The translations under genes and the position numbers were made by a program. A stretch of 64,000 nucleotides of DNA, from positions 1 to 64,000 of the forward strand of contig NZ_JBBBNY010000014.1 of NCBI RefSeq assembly GCF_037137055.1. Direction: 5' to 3'. Position 1 is the first letter of the stretch. The number at the start of each line of letters is the position of its first letter. This document shows, in pieces, positions 50,841 to 59,495 of the stretch. Under the pieces are notes generated by a model, which did not search any database, had not been told where the DNA came from, and worked only from the letters and a program-made list of their open reading frames with translations. Source of the DNA: Frateuria_A yonginensis. GTDB taxonomy: Bacteria > Pseudomonadota > Gammaproteobacteria > Xanthomonadales > Rhodanobacteraceae.

Positions 50841-51926
50841 GTGAGCAGGGTCTGGAACTTCAGCGCGGGACCGGCGGCCCTGCCGCAGGCGGTGCTCGAG
50901 CAGGCACAGCGCGAGCTGCTGGACTGGAACGGCAGCGGCGCCTCGGTGATGGAGCAGTCGCACCGCGGCAAGCGCTTCATCGCCATGGCCGAGCAGGCCG
51001 AGGCCGACCTGCGCGAGCTGCTCGCGGTGCCGGCGGACTACGCCGTGCTGTTCCTGCAGGGCGGCGCCACCCAGCACTTCGCGCAGATCCCGATGAACCT
51101 GGCCGGGCCGGACGAAGTCGCCGACTACGTGGTGAGCGGCCACTGGAGCGAGAAGGCCGCCAGCGAGGCGGCTCCCTACCTGCGGGTGAACGTGGCCGCC
51201 AGCAGCAAGGACGACGGCTACCTGCACCTGCCTGCGCGCGCGAACTGGCGCCTGGACCCGCGCGCCGCCTACGTGCACTACACGCCCAACGAGACCATCC
51301 ACGGCGTCGAGTTCCACGACGTGCCGGACAGCGGCGACGTGCCGCTGGTGGCGGACATGTCCTCCAGCATCCTTTCCGCGCGGCTGGACGTGCGCCGCTT
51401 CGGCCTGATCTACGCTGGCGCGCAGAAGAACGTCGGACCCTCGGGCCTGGTGCTGATGATCGTGCGCCGCGACCTGCTGGCGCGACCGGGCCGGCCGATG
51501 GCGCGCATCTTCCGTTATGCCGAGCACGCGGCGGCCGGCTCCATGCTCAACACGCCCAACACCTGGGGCTGGTACCTGGCCGGGCTGACCCTCCGGTGGC
51601 TCAAGGCACAGGGCGGCCTGGCGGCGATGGGCGAGCGCAACCGCGCCAAGGCGGCACGGCTGTACGCCGCCATCGACGGCTCGGGCGGCTTCTACCGCAA
51701 TCCGGTCGAGCCGGCCTCGCGCTCGCGCATGAACGTGCCGTTCACCCTGCACGACGGCAGGCTGGACGCCGCGTTCCTCGCCGAGTCGGAGGCGGCCGGC
51801 CTACTCGCATTGAAGGGGCACAAGGCGCTGGGCGGCATGCGCGCCTCGCTCTACAACGCGGTGCCGCCGGAGGCGGTCGAGGCGCTGGTGGATTTCATGG
51901 GCGACTTCGCGCGCCGGCACGGCTGA
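50841..51926 (+). CDS. serC: Phosphoserine aminotransferase
   Basis: 361-residue PLP enzyme of serine and pyridoxal biosynthesis. The start VSRVWNFSAGPAALPQAVLEQ is conserved. PLP lysine lies in YAGAQKNVGPSG; ENTP-like residues in NTPNTWGWY are also visible. A GTG start at 50841 is chosen with GAGGA in front (about nine bases). It is followed closely by pheA and aroA on the same strand, in the order seen in the Pseudomonas serC-pheA-...-aroA cluster but without hisC and tyrA. Confidence 0.95.
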   Translation: MSRVWNFSAGPAALPQAVLEQAQRELLDWNGSGASVMEQSHRGKRFIAMAEQAEADLRELLAVPADYAVLFLQGGATQHFAQIPMNLAGPDEVADYVVSGHWSEKAASEAAPYLRVNVAASSKDDGYLHLPARANWRLDPRAAYVHYTPNETIHGVEFHDVPDSGDVPLVADMSSSILSARLDVRRFGLIYAGAQKNVGPSGLVLMIVRRDLLARPGRPMARIFRYAEHAAAGSMLNTPNTWGWYLAGLTLRWLKAQGGLAAMGERNRAKAARLYAAIDGSGGFYRNPVEPASRSRMNVPFTLHDGRLDAAFLAESEAAGLLALKGHKALGGMRASLYNAVPPEAVEALVDFMGDFARRHG

Positions 51927-51969
51927 GGCCGACGATGCATCTGGGTTTGGACTTTTGCTGGACACTCGC

Positions 51970-53058
51970 ATGAACGATCCGAAGGCATCGCTGGCCCAGG
52001 TGCGCGAGCGCATCGACAGCATCGACCGCCAGATCCAGGAGCTGATCTCCGAGCGCGCCAACTGGGCGCGCGAGGTCGCGCGGGTCAAGGGCGAGGGACT
52101 GTCGGCGATCGACTACTACCGGCCCGAGCGCGAGGCGCACGTGCTGCGCATGGTGGTCGACCGCAACAAGGGGCCGCTGTCCGACGCCGAGATGGTGCGG
52201 CTGTTCCGCGAGATCATGTCCTCCTGCCTGGCGCAGGAGGACCCGCTCAAGGTGGGCTTCCTGGGGCCGGAAGGCACCTTCAGCGAGCAGGCGGTGCGCA
52301 AGCATTTCGGCCATGCCGCCTACGGCCTGCCGCTGGGCAGCATCGAGGAGGTGTTCCAGGAAGTGGCCGCTGGGCATGCCGACTTCGGCGTGGTGCCGGT
52401 GGAGAACTCGGGGCAGGGCATGATCCAGGTCACGCTGGACATGTTCCTCACCTCCGAGGCGCGCATCTGCGGCGAGATCGAGCTGCGCGTGCACCAGTGC
52501 CTGCTGTCCAGGGCGGCCTCGCTGGGCGAGATCCGGCGCGTGTTCGCCCATGCGCAGTCGCTGCAACAGTGCAAGACCTGGCTGCGCATCAACCTGCCCG
52601 AGGTCGAGTGCGTAGCGGTGAGCAGCAACGCCGAGGCCGCGCGGCTGGCCCGGCACGCGGACGATGCGGCCGCCATCGCGGGCAAGACCGCCGGCAAGAT
52701 CTACGGCCTCAAGCCGCTGGCCGAAGGCATCGAGGACCGCGCCGACAACACCACGCGCTTCCTGGTGATCGGACGCTCGCTGTTTCCGCCTTCGGGCAAC
52801 GACCGCACCTCGCTGCTGATCACCGTCAACGACAAGCCGGGCGCCCTCTACGACGTACTGAGCCCGTTCGCCCGGCATGGCGTGAGCATGAACCGCATCG
52901 AATCGCGCCCGGCGCATACGGGCAAGTGGCAGTACGCCTTCTTCATCGACGTCTCCGGCCACATCGACGACGCGCCGCTGCAGGCGGCGCTGGCCGACAT
53001 GGGCCCGGTCGCCACCCAGGTGCGCGTGCTCGGCTCCTACCCGGTGGCGCTGCCGTGA
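51970..53058 (+). CDS. pheA: Bifunctional chorismate mutase/prephenate dehydratase (P-protein)
   Basis: 362-residue enzyme of phenylalanine biosynthesis. Chorismate mutase: residues about 1-90 (VRERIDSIDRQIQELISERANWAREVA). Prephenate dehydratase: about 93-275 (GFLGPEGTFSEQAV; NTTRFLVI). ACT domain: about 280-362 (GALYDVLSPFARHGVSMNRIESRP), giving feedback inhibition by phenylalanine. The start ATG at 51970 follows serC by 43 bases. Its stop overlaps the aroA start (GTGA). Confidence 0.96.
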   Translation: MNDPKASLAQVRERIDSIDRQIQELISERANWAREVARVKGEGLSAIDYYRPEREAHVLRMVVDRNKGPLSDAEMVRLFREIMSSCLAQEDPLKVGFLGPEGTFSEQAVRKHFGHAAYGLPLGSIEEVFQEVAAGHADFGVVPVENSGQGMIQVTLDMFLTSEARICGEIELRVHQCLLSRAASLGEIRRVFAHAQSLQQCKTWLRINLPEVECVAVSSNAEAARLARHADDAAAIAGKTAGKIYGLKPLAEGIEDRADNTTRFLVIGRSLFPPSGNDRTSLLITVNDKPGALYDVLSPFARHGVSMNRIESRPAHTGKWQYAFFIDVSGHIDDAPLQAALADMGPVATQVRVLGSYPVALP

Positions 53059-54377
53059 GCGGCGGCGACGGCATCGGGCGCCTGGACTGGATCAGCCGCC
53101 CGGCCGGGCCGCTGCACGGCACGCTCGCGGTGCCGGGCGACAAGTCGGTCTCGCACCGCGCGCTGATGCTGGCGGCGCTGGCCGAGGGTGACTCGCGCAT
53201 CCACGGTTTCCTGGAGGGCGAGGACACGCGCGCCACCGCCGCGGTGCTGGCGCAGCTGGGCGTGTCCATCGAGGCGCCCGCGCCGGGCGAGCGCCTGGTG
53301 CGCGGCGTGGGCCTGCACGGCCTGCGCGGTTCGGAGCGGCCGCTCGACTGCGGCAATGCCGGCACGGGCATGCGCCTGCTCACCGGCCTGCTGGCCGGGC
53401 AGGCGTTCGACTCGACGCTGGTCGGCGATGAATCGCTGTCGCGCCGGCCGATGCGGCGCGTTACCGAACCGCTGGTGCGGATGGGCGCGCGCATCGACAC
53501 GCAGGACGGACTGCCGCCGCTGCACGTGCACGGGGGCCAGCGCCTGCACGGCATCCGCTACGAGCTTCCGGTGGCCAGCGCGCAGGTGAAGTCCGCGCTG
53601 CTGCTGGCCGGCCTCTACGCCGAGGGCGAGACCGAGATCCTCGAGCCGCACCCGACGCGCGACTACACCGAGCGCATGCTGGCCGCGTTCGGCTGGCCGA
53701 TCGAGTTCGCGCCCGGTCGTGCGCGGCTCTCCGGCGGCCACGCGCTGCGCGCGAGCGAGGTGCAGGTACCGGCGGATTTTTCCTCGGCCGCCTTCTTCCT
53801 GGTCGCCGCCAGCGTGGTGCCGGGCTCGGACCTGCGGCTGCGCGCGGTCGGCCTCAACCCGCGCCGCACCGGCCTGCTGCAGGCGCTGCGCCTGATGGGC
53901 GCCGATATCGAGGTGCTGGACGAGCGGCACAGCGGGGGCGAGCCGGTGGCCGACCTGCGCGTGCGGTACGCCCCCCTGCACGGCATCGAGCTGCCGCAGG
54001 CGCTGGTGCCGGACATGATCGACGAGTTCCCCGCGTTGTTCGTTGCCGCCGCCGCGGCGCACGGCAGGACCGCGATCCGTGGCGCCGCCGAACTGCGCGT
54101 GAAGGAATCGGACCGCATCGCCACCATGGCGGCCGGGCTGCGCACGCTCGGTATACGGGTCGAGGAGGCGCCGGACGGCGCCGCGATCACCGGCGGCACG
54201 CTGGGGCAGGGAACGGTCGACGCACACGGCGACCACCGCGTGGCGATGAGCTTCGCCATCGCCGGCCTGGTCGCGCGCGGCGGCGTGCGCATCGAGGACT
54301 GCCGCAACGTGGCCACCTCGTTCCCCGGGTTCATGGAACTGGCCAACGGCTGCGGCTTCGCGCTCAAGGCAATCTAG
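53055..54377 (+). CDS. aroA: 3-phosphoshikimate 1-carboxyvinyltransferase (EPSP synthase)
   Basis: 440-residue shikimate pathway enzyme. The phosphoenolpyruvate/shikimate-phosphate sites are visible as GDKSVSHRALMLAALAEG, LDCGNAGTGMRLL, SRRPMRRVTEPL, ASAQVKSALLLAG and RDYTERML. GDKS and SAQVK resemble class II enzymes such as CP4, but the NAGTG loop keeps Gly where CP4 has Ala. The GTG start overlaps the pheA stop by four bases. Product is EPSP, the chorismate precursor. Confidence 0.95.
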   Translation: MSGGDGIGRLDWISRPAGPLHGTLAVPGDKSVSHRALMLAALAEGDSRIHGFLEGEDTRATAAVLAQLGVSIEAPAPGERLVRGVGLHGLRGSERPLDCGNAGTGMRLLTGLLAGQAFDSTLVGDESLSRRPMRRVTEPLVRMGARIDTQDGLPPLHVHGGQRLHGIRYELPVASAQVKSALLLAGLYAEGETEILEPHPTRDYTERMLAAFGWPIEFAPGRARLSGGHALRASEVQVPADFSSAAFFLVAASVVPGSDLRLRAVGLNPRRTGLLQALRLMGADIEVLDERHSGGEPVADLRVRYAPLHGIELPQALVPDMIDEFPALFVAAAAAHGRTAIRGAAELRVKESDRIATMAAGLRTLGIRVEEAPDGAAITGGTLGQGTVDAHGDHRVAMSFAIAGLVARGGVRIEDCRNVATSFPGFMELANGCGFALKAI

Positions 54378-54530
54378 CGCCCCGCTCCGCCGGAAGAGGG
54401 CAGGGCGAGGGTGCGGCCGAAGCGGAAAAGCCGTCTCACCCGCCGCCCTCCGGGCGCCCTTCCCGGTGGGCGGGGGGACCCGCGTTGCGCCCGACGGCGT
54501 GCCCGATGCTAGGCTCGCCGCTTCCCGACC

Positions 54531-55316
54531 ATGCGCCACGCCATGCCCGCCTCCCCGTCCTTCATCGTCGCGATTCCCGCCCGTTACGGTTCCACCCGCC
54601 TGCCGGCCAAGCCGTTGCGCGCTATCGGCGGGGTACCGATGGTGGTGCGCGTGGCGCAGCGTGCCTTGCAGGCCGGCGCGAGCCAGGTGGTGGTGGCGGT
54701 CGACGACCGGCGCATCGCCCACGCGCTGGCCGGGCAGGGCGTGGATGTCTGCATGACCCGGCCGGACCACGCCTCCGGCAGCGACCGGCTGGCCGAGTGC
54801 GCGGCCCGCTACGGTTGGCCGGACGACGCCATCGTCGTCAACCTGCAGGGCGACGAGCCCTTCGCACCGGTCGCCGGCATCCGCGAGGTGGCAAGGGCAC
54901 TGGCCGAGGACGATGCGCCGGTGGCGACCCTCGCCACGCCGATCGCCGAGGCCCACGAGCTGTTCGACCCCAACGTGGTCAAGCTGGCGCGCACGGCACA
55001 GGGGCGCGCGCTGTACTTCAGCCGCGCGCCACTGCCCTGGGCGCGCGACGCCTTCGCGAAGGGCCGCGAGGCCCTGCCGCCGGACGTGCCGTTCCTGCGG
55101 CACATCGGCATCTACGCCTACCGCGCCGGCTTCCTGGCCCGCTACACGGGCCTGCCGCGCACCCCGCTGGAACAGGCCGAATCGCTGGAGCAGTTGCGCG
55201 TGCTGGAGCACGGCTTTCCGATCGCCGTGCGGCTGACGCCCGAGCCGTTCCCGCCCGGGATCGATACCGAGGCCGACCTGGAACGCGCCGAACGCTGGCT
55301 GGCCGGCCGGGCTTGA
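54531..55316 (+). CDS. kdsB: 3-deoxy-manno-octulosonate cytidylyltransferase (CMP-KDO synthetase)
   Basis: 261-residue enzyme that activates KDO with CTP for lipopolysaccharide core synthesis. Conserved segments are AIPARYGSTRLPAKPL, MTRPDHASGSDRLAE and VNLQGDEPF. The first ATG at 54531 adds four residues over the ATG at 54543, and neither has a clear ribosome-binding site. A G/C-rich spacer of about 150 bases separates it from aroA. A pair of REP-like repeats follows. Confidence 0.94.
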   Translation: MRHAMPASPSFIVAIPARYGSTRLPAKPLRAIGGVPMVVRVAQRALQAGASQVVVAVDDRRIAHALAGQGVDVCMTRPDHASGSDRLAECAARYGWPDDAIVVNLQGDEPFAPVAGIREVARALAEDDAPVATLATPIAEAHELFDPNVVKLARTAQGRALYFSRAPLPWARDAFAKGREALPPDVPFLRHIGIYAYRAGFLARYTGLPRTPLEQAESLEQLRVLEHGFPIAVRLTPEPFPPGIDTEADLERAERWLAGRA

Positions 55317-55372
55317 AGCGTCGGTCGGACGCCGGGCCGCGCAACCGATGATCCGAGGGCGTGGCTGAAAGG

Positions 55373-55480
55373 CATCGCGAGCAAGCTCGCTCCTACAGGG
55401 GCGCGCGGGAGCGCGTTGCGAGGGGCCGGTCATGCGCCTGCCGCGTCGGCCATCGGTAGGAGCGAGCTTGCGCGCGATGC
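55373..55480. repeat. REP/BIME-like pair, inverted units
   Basis: Inverted unit CATCGCGAGCAAGCTCGCTC followed by CTAC at 55373-55396 and forward unit GTAGGAGCGAGCTTGCGCGC followed by GATGC at 55456-55480, both very close to the family consensus. They are in the kdsB-uvrC intergenic region. Confidence 0.85.
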
Positions 55481-55552
55481 GCTCGGTCGTGCCACGCCTG
55501 TCCGTTCGCCCCCAGTCACGGCGATCCGCGCGGGAACGGCTAGAATCCGTCC

Positions 55553-57379
55553 ATGCAGTCGCCCCAGTCGCCGCCGTTCGACGGCAAGGCCTTCGTCCAG
55601 ACCCTGACCACCTCGCCCGGCGTCTACCGCTACTTCGACGCCGAGGGCGAGCTGCTGTACGTGGGCAAGGCCGCCAACCTGAAGAAGCGCGTCGGCAGCT
55701 ACTTCCTCAAGCCGCGGATGGAGCCGCGCATCAACGCCATGATCGCGCAGATCGCCCGCTGCGAGGTCACCGTGACGCGCACCGAGGCGGAGGCGCTGCT
55801 GCTCGAGTCGCAGCTGATCAAGTCGCTCAAGCCGCGCTACAACATCCTGCTGCGGGACGACAAGAGCTATCCCTACATCTATCTCTCCGGCGGCGAGGAC
55901 TACCCGCGCCTGGCCTTCCACCGCGGCGCCAGGAACCTGCCCGGGCGCTTCTTCGGGCCGTTTCCCAGCGCCTACGCGGTGCGCGAGAGCCTCAACCTGA
56001 TGCAGAAGCTGTTCAAGGTGCGCCAGTGCGAGGACAGCTACTTCCGCAACCGCTCGCGCCCCTGCCTGCAGCACCAGATCGGGCGCTGTACCGCGCCCTG
56101 CGTGGGCCTGATCGGCGTCGAGGACTACGCCGCCGACGTGCGCCACGCGCAGATGTTCCTGGAGGGGCGCAGCAGCGCGGTGATCGACGAGCTGGCCGCC
56201 TCGATGGAGCAGGCCGCCATGGCGCTGGACTTCGAGCGTGCCGCCGCGTTGCGCGACCAGGTCGCCGCGCTGCGCAGGCTGCAGGCGCAGCACCACGTGC
56301 AGGGCGCCAGCGCCGACATGGACGTGATCGCCTGCCGCATCGAGGGCGGCATGGCCTGCGTCAGCGTGCTGTTCTTCCGCAACGGCATCAGCCTGGGCAC
56401 GCGCGACTTCTTTCCGCGGCTGCCGCTGGATGCCTCGCCGGCCGACCTGCTGGGCCAGTTCGTGGCGCAGTACTACCTGGACAAGCCGGTGGCGCGCGAG
56501 CTGATCCTGGGCGAGGCGGTGCCGGACCAGGCGCTGCTGGCGCAGATGCTGGGCGAGCAGGCCGGGCACACGGTGGAGATCAAGTCCAGCGTGCGCGGCG
56601 AGCGGGCGCGCTTCCTGCAGATGGCCGAGCGCAACGCGCAGGCGTCGCTGACCTCGCGCCTGGCCAGCCGGCAGACCCTCGGCGCGCGCTTCGACGACCT
56701 GCAGAAACTGCTGGAACTCCCGGTGCCGCCCCGGCGCATCGAGTGCTTCGACATCAGCCACACGATGGGCGAGGCGACCGTCGCCTCCTGCGTGGTGTTC
56801 GGGCCCGAGGGGCCGGAGAAATCGCACTACCGCCGGTTCAACATCGCCGGCATCACCCCGGGCGACGACTACGCCGCCATGCACCAGGCGCTGACCCGTC
56901 GCTTCCGCAAGGTGGCCGAAGGGCAGGGCGCCAAGCCCGACCTGCTGCTGATCGACGGCGGCGGTGGACAGGTGGCGCAGGCGCTCGACGTGCTGTCGGG
57001 ACTGGGCGTGGACGGCATCGAGGTGGTGGGTGTCGCCAAGGGGCCGGGCCGGCGTGCGGGCGAGGAGACCCTGATGCTGGCAAGCTCGGGCCGCGAGATC
57101 CACCCGGGCCCGGCCTCGCCGGCCCTGCACCTGGTCGCGGCCGTGCGCGACGAGGCGCACCGCTTCGCCATCAGCGGCCACCGCAAGCGCCGCGAGAAGG
57201 CGCGCGAGCGCAGCGTGCTGGAAGACGTGCCCGGCATCGGCGCGCGCCGGCGTGCGGCCCTGCTCAAGGCCTTCGGCGGCCTGGCCGGGGTGGAGGCCGC
57301 GGGCGTGGAGGAACTGGCCTCGATCAAGGGGATCGACCGCGGCCTGGCCGAGCGCATCTACGCGACTCTCCACGGATAG
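55553..57379 (+). CDS. uvrC: Excinuclease ABC subunit C
   Basis: 608-residue endonuclease of nucleotide excision repair. N-terminal GIY-YIG nuclease (GVYRYFDAEGELLYVGKA, residues about 17-35), a central UVR helix (about 200-240), the C-terminal RNase H-like nuclease (RRIECFDISHTMGE; LLIDGGGGQ) and a final helix-hairpin-helix pair (LEDVPGIGARRRAALLKAFGG). Length matches E. coli (610). pgsA follows after 49 bases, the classic uvrC-pgsA pair. Confidence 0.97.
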   Translation: MQSPQSPPFDGKAFVQTLTTSPGVYRYFDAEGELLYVGKAANLKKRVGSYFLKPRMEPRINAMIAQIARCEVTVTRTEAEALLLESQLIKSLKPRYNILLRDDKSYPYIYLSGGEDYPRLAFHRGARNLPGRFFGPFPSAYAVRESLNLMQKLFKVRQCEDSYFRNRSRPCLQHQIGRCTAPCVGLIGVEDYAADVRHAQMFLEGRSSAVIDELAASMEQAAMALDFERAAALRDQVAALRRLQAQHHVQGASADMDVIACRIEGGMACVSVLFFRNGISLGTRDFFPRLPLDASPADLLGQFVAQYYLDKPVARELILGEAVPDQALLAQMLGEQAGHTVEIKSSVRGERARFLQMAERNAQASLTSRLASRQTLGARFDDLQKLLELPVPPRRIECFDISHTMGEATVASCVVFGPEGPEKSHYRRFNIAGITPGDDYAAMHQALTRRFRKVAEGQGAKPDLLLIDGGGGQVAQALDVLSGLGVDGIEVVGVAKGPGRRAGEETLMLASSGREIHPGPASPALHLVAAVRDEAHRFAISGHRKRREKARERSVLEDVPGIGARRRAALLKAFGGLAGVEAAGVEELASIKGIDRGLAERIYATLHG

Positions 57380-57428
57380 CTCGCATCCGCTCGTGCGACA
57401 CTGGTGTGACCCCTCGACGGAAAGGATC

Positions 57429-58043
57429 ATGCGCATCAATCTCCCGACCTGGCTGACCCTGTTTCGCGTGGCCTTGCTGCCGGTGATGGTGGTGGTCTTC
57501 TACCTGCCGTTCCGCGGGCACAACCTCACCGCCGCCGTCGTGTTCGTGCTCGCCGCGGTCACCGACTGGCTGGACGGGTACTTGGCGCGCCGGCTCAACC
57601 TCACCTCCGCCTTCGGCGCCTTCCTCGATCCGGTGGCGGACAAGCTGATGGTGGCGGTCACGCTGTTCCTGCTGGTGGAATCGCACCGCGGCGGCTGGCC
57701 CGGCATCCTGATGGCGGTGACCGCGGCGATCATCGTCGGGCGCGAGATCAGCATCTCCGCGCTACGCGAATGGATGGCCGAGATCGGCATGCGCGCCACG
57801 GTCAAGGTGGCCTTCATCGGCAAGCTCAAGACCGTCATGCAGATGGTCGCGCTGGTCGTACTGATCCTGCAGCACGAGAAGGGCGCCGAAGCGTTGCGCC
57901 TCTACCACATCGGCGAGGGCCTGCTGGTGATCGCCGGCGGACTGACCATCTGGTCGGGCCTGTACTACCTGCGTGCGGCCTGGCCGATGCTGCGCGGCGA
58001 GCCGCCCAGGCAGCCTGGCGCGGGCAAGGGTGCAGAGGCTTGA
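57429..58043 (+). CDS. pgsA: CDP-diacylglycerol--glycerol-3-phosphate 3-phosphatidyltransferase
   Basis: 204-residue membrane enzyme that makes phosphatidylglycerophosphate, the precursor of PG and cardiolipin. The CDP-alcohol phosphotransferase motif D-G-x2-A-R-x8-G-x3-D-x3-D is seen in DWLDGYLARRLNLTS plus AFGAFLDPVADK. About five transmembrane segments are visible. The start follows AAAGGATC. Downstream come tRNA genes, matching the uvrC-pgsA-glyW-cysT-leuZ order known from E. coli. Confidence 0.96.
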   Translation: MRINLPTWLTLFRVALLPVMVVVFYLPFRGHNLTAAVVFVLAAVTDWLDGYLARRLNLTSAFGAFLDPVADKLMVAVTLFLLVESHRGGWPGILMAVTAAIIVGREISISALREWMAEIGMRATVKVAFIGKLKTVMQMVALVVLILQHEKGAEALRLYHIGEGLLVIAGGLTIWSGLYYLRAAWPMLRGEPPRQPGAGKGAEA

Positions 58044-58067
58044 CGGGTAGGTTTTCGCCGCTAAAAT
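58040..58067 (+). promoter_or_regulatory. Promoter of the first tRNA-Gly
   Basis: -35 TTGACG at 58040-58045 and -10 TAAAAT at 58062-58067 with a 16-base spacer; a GC-rich discriminator GCGCGG follows, as in stringently controlled tRNA promoters. The -35 overlaps the pgsA stop codon. Confidence 0.75.
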
Positions 58068-58080
58068 GCGCGGCTCCGAT

Positions 58081-58156
<76 letters not shown>

Positions 58157-58167
58157 GTTTTCTCCCC

Positions 58168-58195
58168 AAGCCCCGGCCGATGGTCGGGGCTTCGT
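58168..58195 (+). terminator. Weak terminator-like hairpin after tRNA-Gly 1
   Basis: AAGCCCCG at 58168-58175 pairs with CGGGGCTT at 58185-58192 around a nine-base loop, followed by CGTCGTTT. The T run is short, so termination may be partial. Confidence 0.55.
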
Positions 58196-58251
58196 CGTTT
58201 GGGAAGCCCGTGCAGGCGCATCGAGCGCCTGCACGGATCGCGCTCGAGGTA

Positions 58252-58279
58252 TTCACATTCGTCCCCGTTCTGCTATGCT
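58252..58279 (+). promoter_or_regulatory. Promoter of the second tRNA-Gly
   Basis: -35-like TTCACA at 58252-58257 and -10 TATGCT at 58274-58279, spacer 16 bases, start site expected about 8 bases before the tRNA. It shows the second copy is not only read through from the first. Confidence 0.65.
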
Positions 58280-58292
58280 TTCCGACTCCGGC

Positions 58293-58368
<76 letters not shown>

Positions 58369-58378
58369 GTTTTTCCCG

Positions 58379-58408
58379 AAACCTCGGTCCACCGGGGTTT
58401 TGTTTTTT
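58379..58408 (+). terminator. Terminator after second tRNA-Gly
   Basis: AAACCTCGG pairs with CCGGGGTTT (one G-T wobble) around TCCA, followed by TGTTTTTT. It should separate the Gly genes from tRNA-Cys. Confidence 0.8.
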
Positions 58409-58441
58409 GAGCGGACCGCGGCGACGCGCTCCGTGCGCGAT

Positions 58442-58515
58442 GGCCAGGTGGCAGAGTGGTCATGCAGCGGCCTGCAAAGCCGTGTACGCCGGTTCGATTC
58501 CGACCCTGGCCTCCA
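58442..58515 (+). tRNA. tRNA-Cys (GCA)
   Basis: 74-base cloverleaf with CCA encoded. The anticodon loop CTGCAAA gives GCA, flanked by CGGC/GCCG. T-loop GGTTCGATTC. It lies in the same cluster as Gly and Leu, as in E. coli. Confidence 0.97.
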
Positions 58516-58529
58516 TTGCGCGACAAGCA

Positions 58530-58554
58530 AAAGCCCGCCATCGGCGGGCTTTTT
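58530..58554 (+). terminator. Terminator after tRNA-Cys
   Basis: A perfect 10-bp stem AAAGCCCGCC/GGCGGGCTTT (58530-58539 and 58543-58552) with an ATC loop and a following run of T. It separates Cys from Leu. Confidence 0.85.
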
Positions 58555-58572
58555 CGTTGGGTCGCGGCCCCC

Positions 58573-58644
58573 GCAGGAGCGAGTTTGCTCGCAATGCCTT
58601 TGCTCGTCGCCTGGACCGGAGCATCGCGAGCAAGCTCGCCCTGC
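58573..58644. repeat. REP/BIME-like inverted pair
   Basis: GCAGGAGCGAGTTTGCTCGC followed by AATGC at 58573-58597 faces CATCGCGAGCAAGCTCGCCC followed by TGC at 58622-58644, between tRNA-Cys and tRNA-Leu. The pair could form one large stem in the transcript. Confidence 0.8.
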
Positions 58645-58710
58645 CTCGAGCGGCACGACGGAATGCTACGATGCCTCCGCTTCACGCTTCGGCCCTGCGC
58701 CGCAGCCCGA

Positions 58711-58797
58711 GCCCGGATGGCGAAACTGGTAGACGCAAGGGACTTAAAATCCCTCGGCCGCGAGGCCATGCGGGTTCGATCCCCGCTCCGGGCACCA
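58711..58797 (+). tRNA. tRNA-Leu (UAA), likely integration site of the downstream element
   Basis: 87-base type II tRNA with a variable arm. Anticodon loop CTTAAAA flanked by GGGA/TCCC gives UAA, reading UUA/UUG. CCA is encoded. It is the last tRNA of the cluster; the sequence that follows differs in base composition and gene content, so the tRNA 3' end is a natural attB. Confidence 0.96.
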
Positions 58798-58818
58798 ACA
58801 AAATCAAACAGTTGCGTG

Positions 58819-58881
58819 TTTGCGGGTGCTTTCCGGTGCCGCTGGTGCCGTAGATGTTTGCCGCATATTTGCCGTTTGCGG
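58819..58881 (+). repeat. Clustered TTTGCSG heptamers, possible integrase arm sites
   Basis: Four same-orientation heptamers: TTTGCGG at 58819-58825, TTTGCCG at 58857-58863 and 58868-58874, TTTGCGG at 58875-58881. They lie 21-84 bases after the tRNA-Leu end, where arm-type integrase sites would be expected in an attL. Function is inferred. Confidence 0.45.
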
Positions 58882-58953
58882 TCCCGTCCATTGAGACCGT
58901 CTGCACGTATTCTTCACAAGCGTCTAGACGTGGCGCTTTGTGAGGACAACGGA

Positions 58954-59448
58954 ATGATGATCCTAGAATTCGGCAAGCCGGCTGTCTGTAAGCTGGCCAC
59001 GCTGGCCCCTATGCAGTTGTTCGTTCACGGCAAGGGCAGCGCGCTGTCGACAGCAATCTTCATCGAGGGCGGGCAAGGCGCTCTTTGGCTCAACCTATCG
59101 GGCGAAGCTGCCTTTCAGTTCGGCGAGGTGAAGCTTGTGCCAGGCGCGGGCTACAACGTCTTGGCTATGCGTCCGCCTACCCCTCTAAAGGTGCTTGTGG
59201 ACCCTTCAAGTGGCGTAGACCCCGCAAAAGCTGCACCGGGACAACTACTGATAAGTGGGGACTATGGCCCCTGCATCGCAGGGAGTTGGCCCAAGAACGA
59301 CAGCGAGACCAACAGCCTATCCCTTCAGCATGGACACGTGGTTGAGGTGACCCACCCACTTTTCGCGTTTGAGTCGTGGTCGCTCGGTTACGAGGCTTCG
59401 GACGGGGGGTGGGTGGACATCGTGTCCCGTGAGAAACCTTCTACCTAG
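58954..59448 (+). CDS. Hypothetical protein next to the tRNA-Leu end of the element
   Basis: 164-residue protein, no recognised family. It has no signal peptide or membrane segment; a central GEVKLVPGAGYNVLAM... run and the C-terminal SWSLGYEASDGGWVDIVS look like a compact beta-rich fold, perhaps jelly-roll-like. ATG at 58954 (a second ATG follows at once) is preceded by GAGGA. It is somewhat AT-richer than the chromosome and points away from the tRNA. It may be a tail- or capsid-decoration-like protein; this is speculative. Confidence 0.6.
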   Translation: MMILEFGKPAVCKLATLAPMQLFVHGKGSALSTAIFIEGGQGALWLNLSGEAAFQFGEVKLVPGAGYNVLAMRPPTPLKVLVDPSSGVDPAKAAPGQLLISGDYGPCIAGSWPKNDSETNSLSLQHGHVVEVTHPLFAFESWSLGYEASDGGWVDIVSREKPST

Positions 59449-59453
59449 TAAGA

Positions 59454-59480
59454 CAACGCCGGCAGGAGTTGCCGGCGTTG
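59454..59480. terminator. Strong hairpin between the 58954 gene and the Mor-like gene
   Basis: A perfect 11-bp stem CAACGCCGGCA/TGCCGGCGTTG (59454-59464 and 59470-59480) with a five-base loop. There is no good T run after it on the right, and only TACTAGGTAG on the left, so termination may be weak or shared by both strands. Confidence 0.6.
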
Positions 59481-59495
59481 ACTTAATTCTTTGAT

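Noticed and set aside
58682..58906. A minus-strand frame antisense to tRNA-Leu, giving an IEPAW-type peptide.
   Set aside because: This peptide is a well-known artefact of translating tRNA genes and has no support as a gene.
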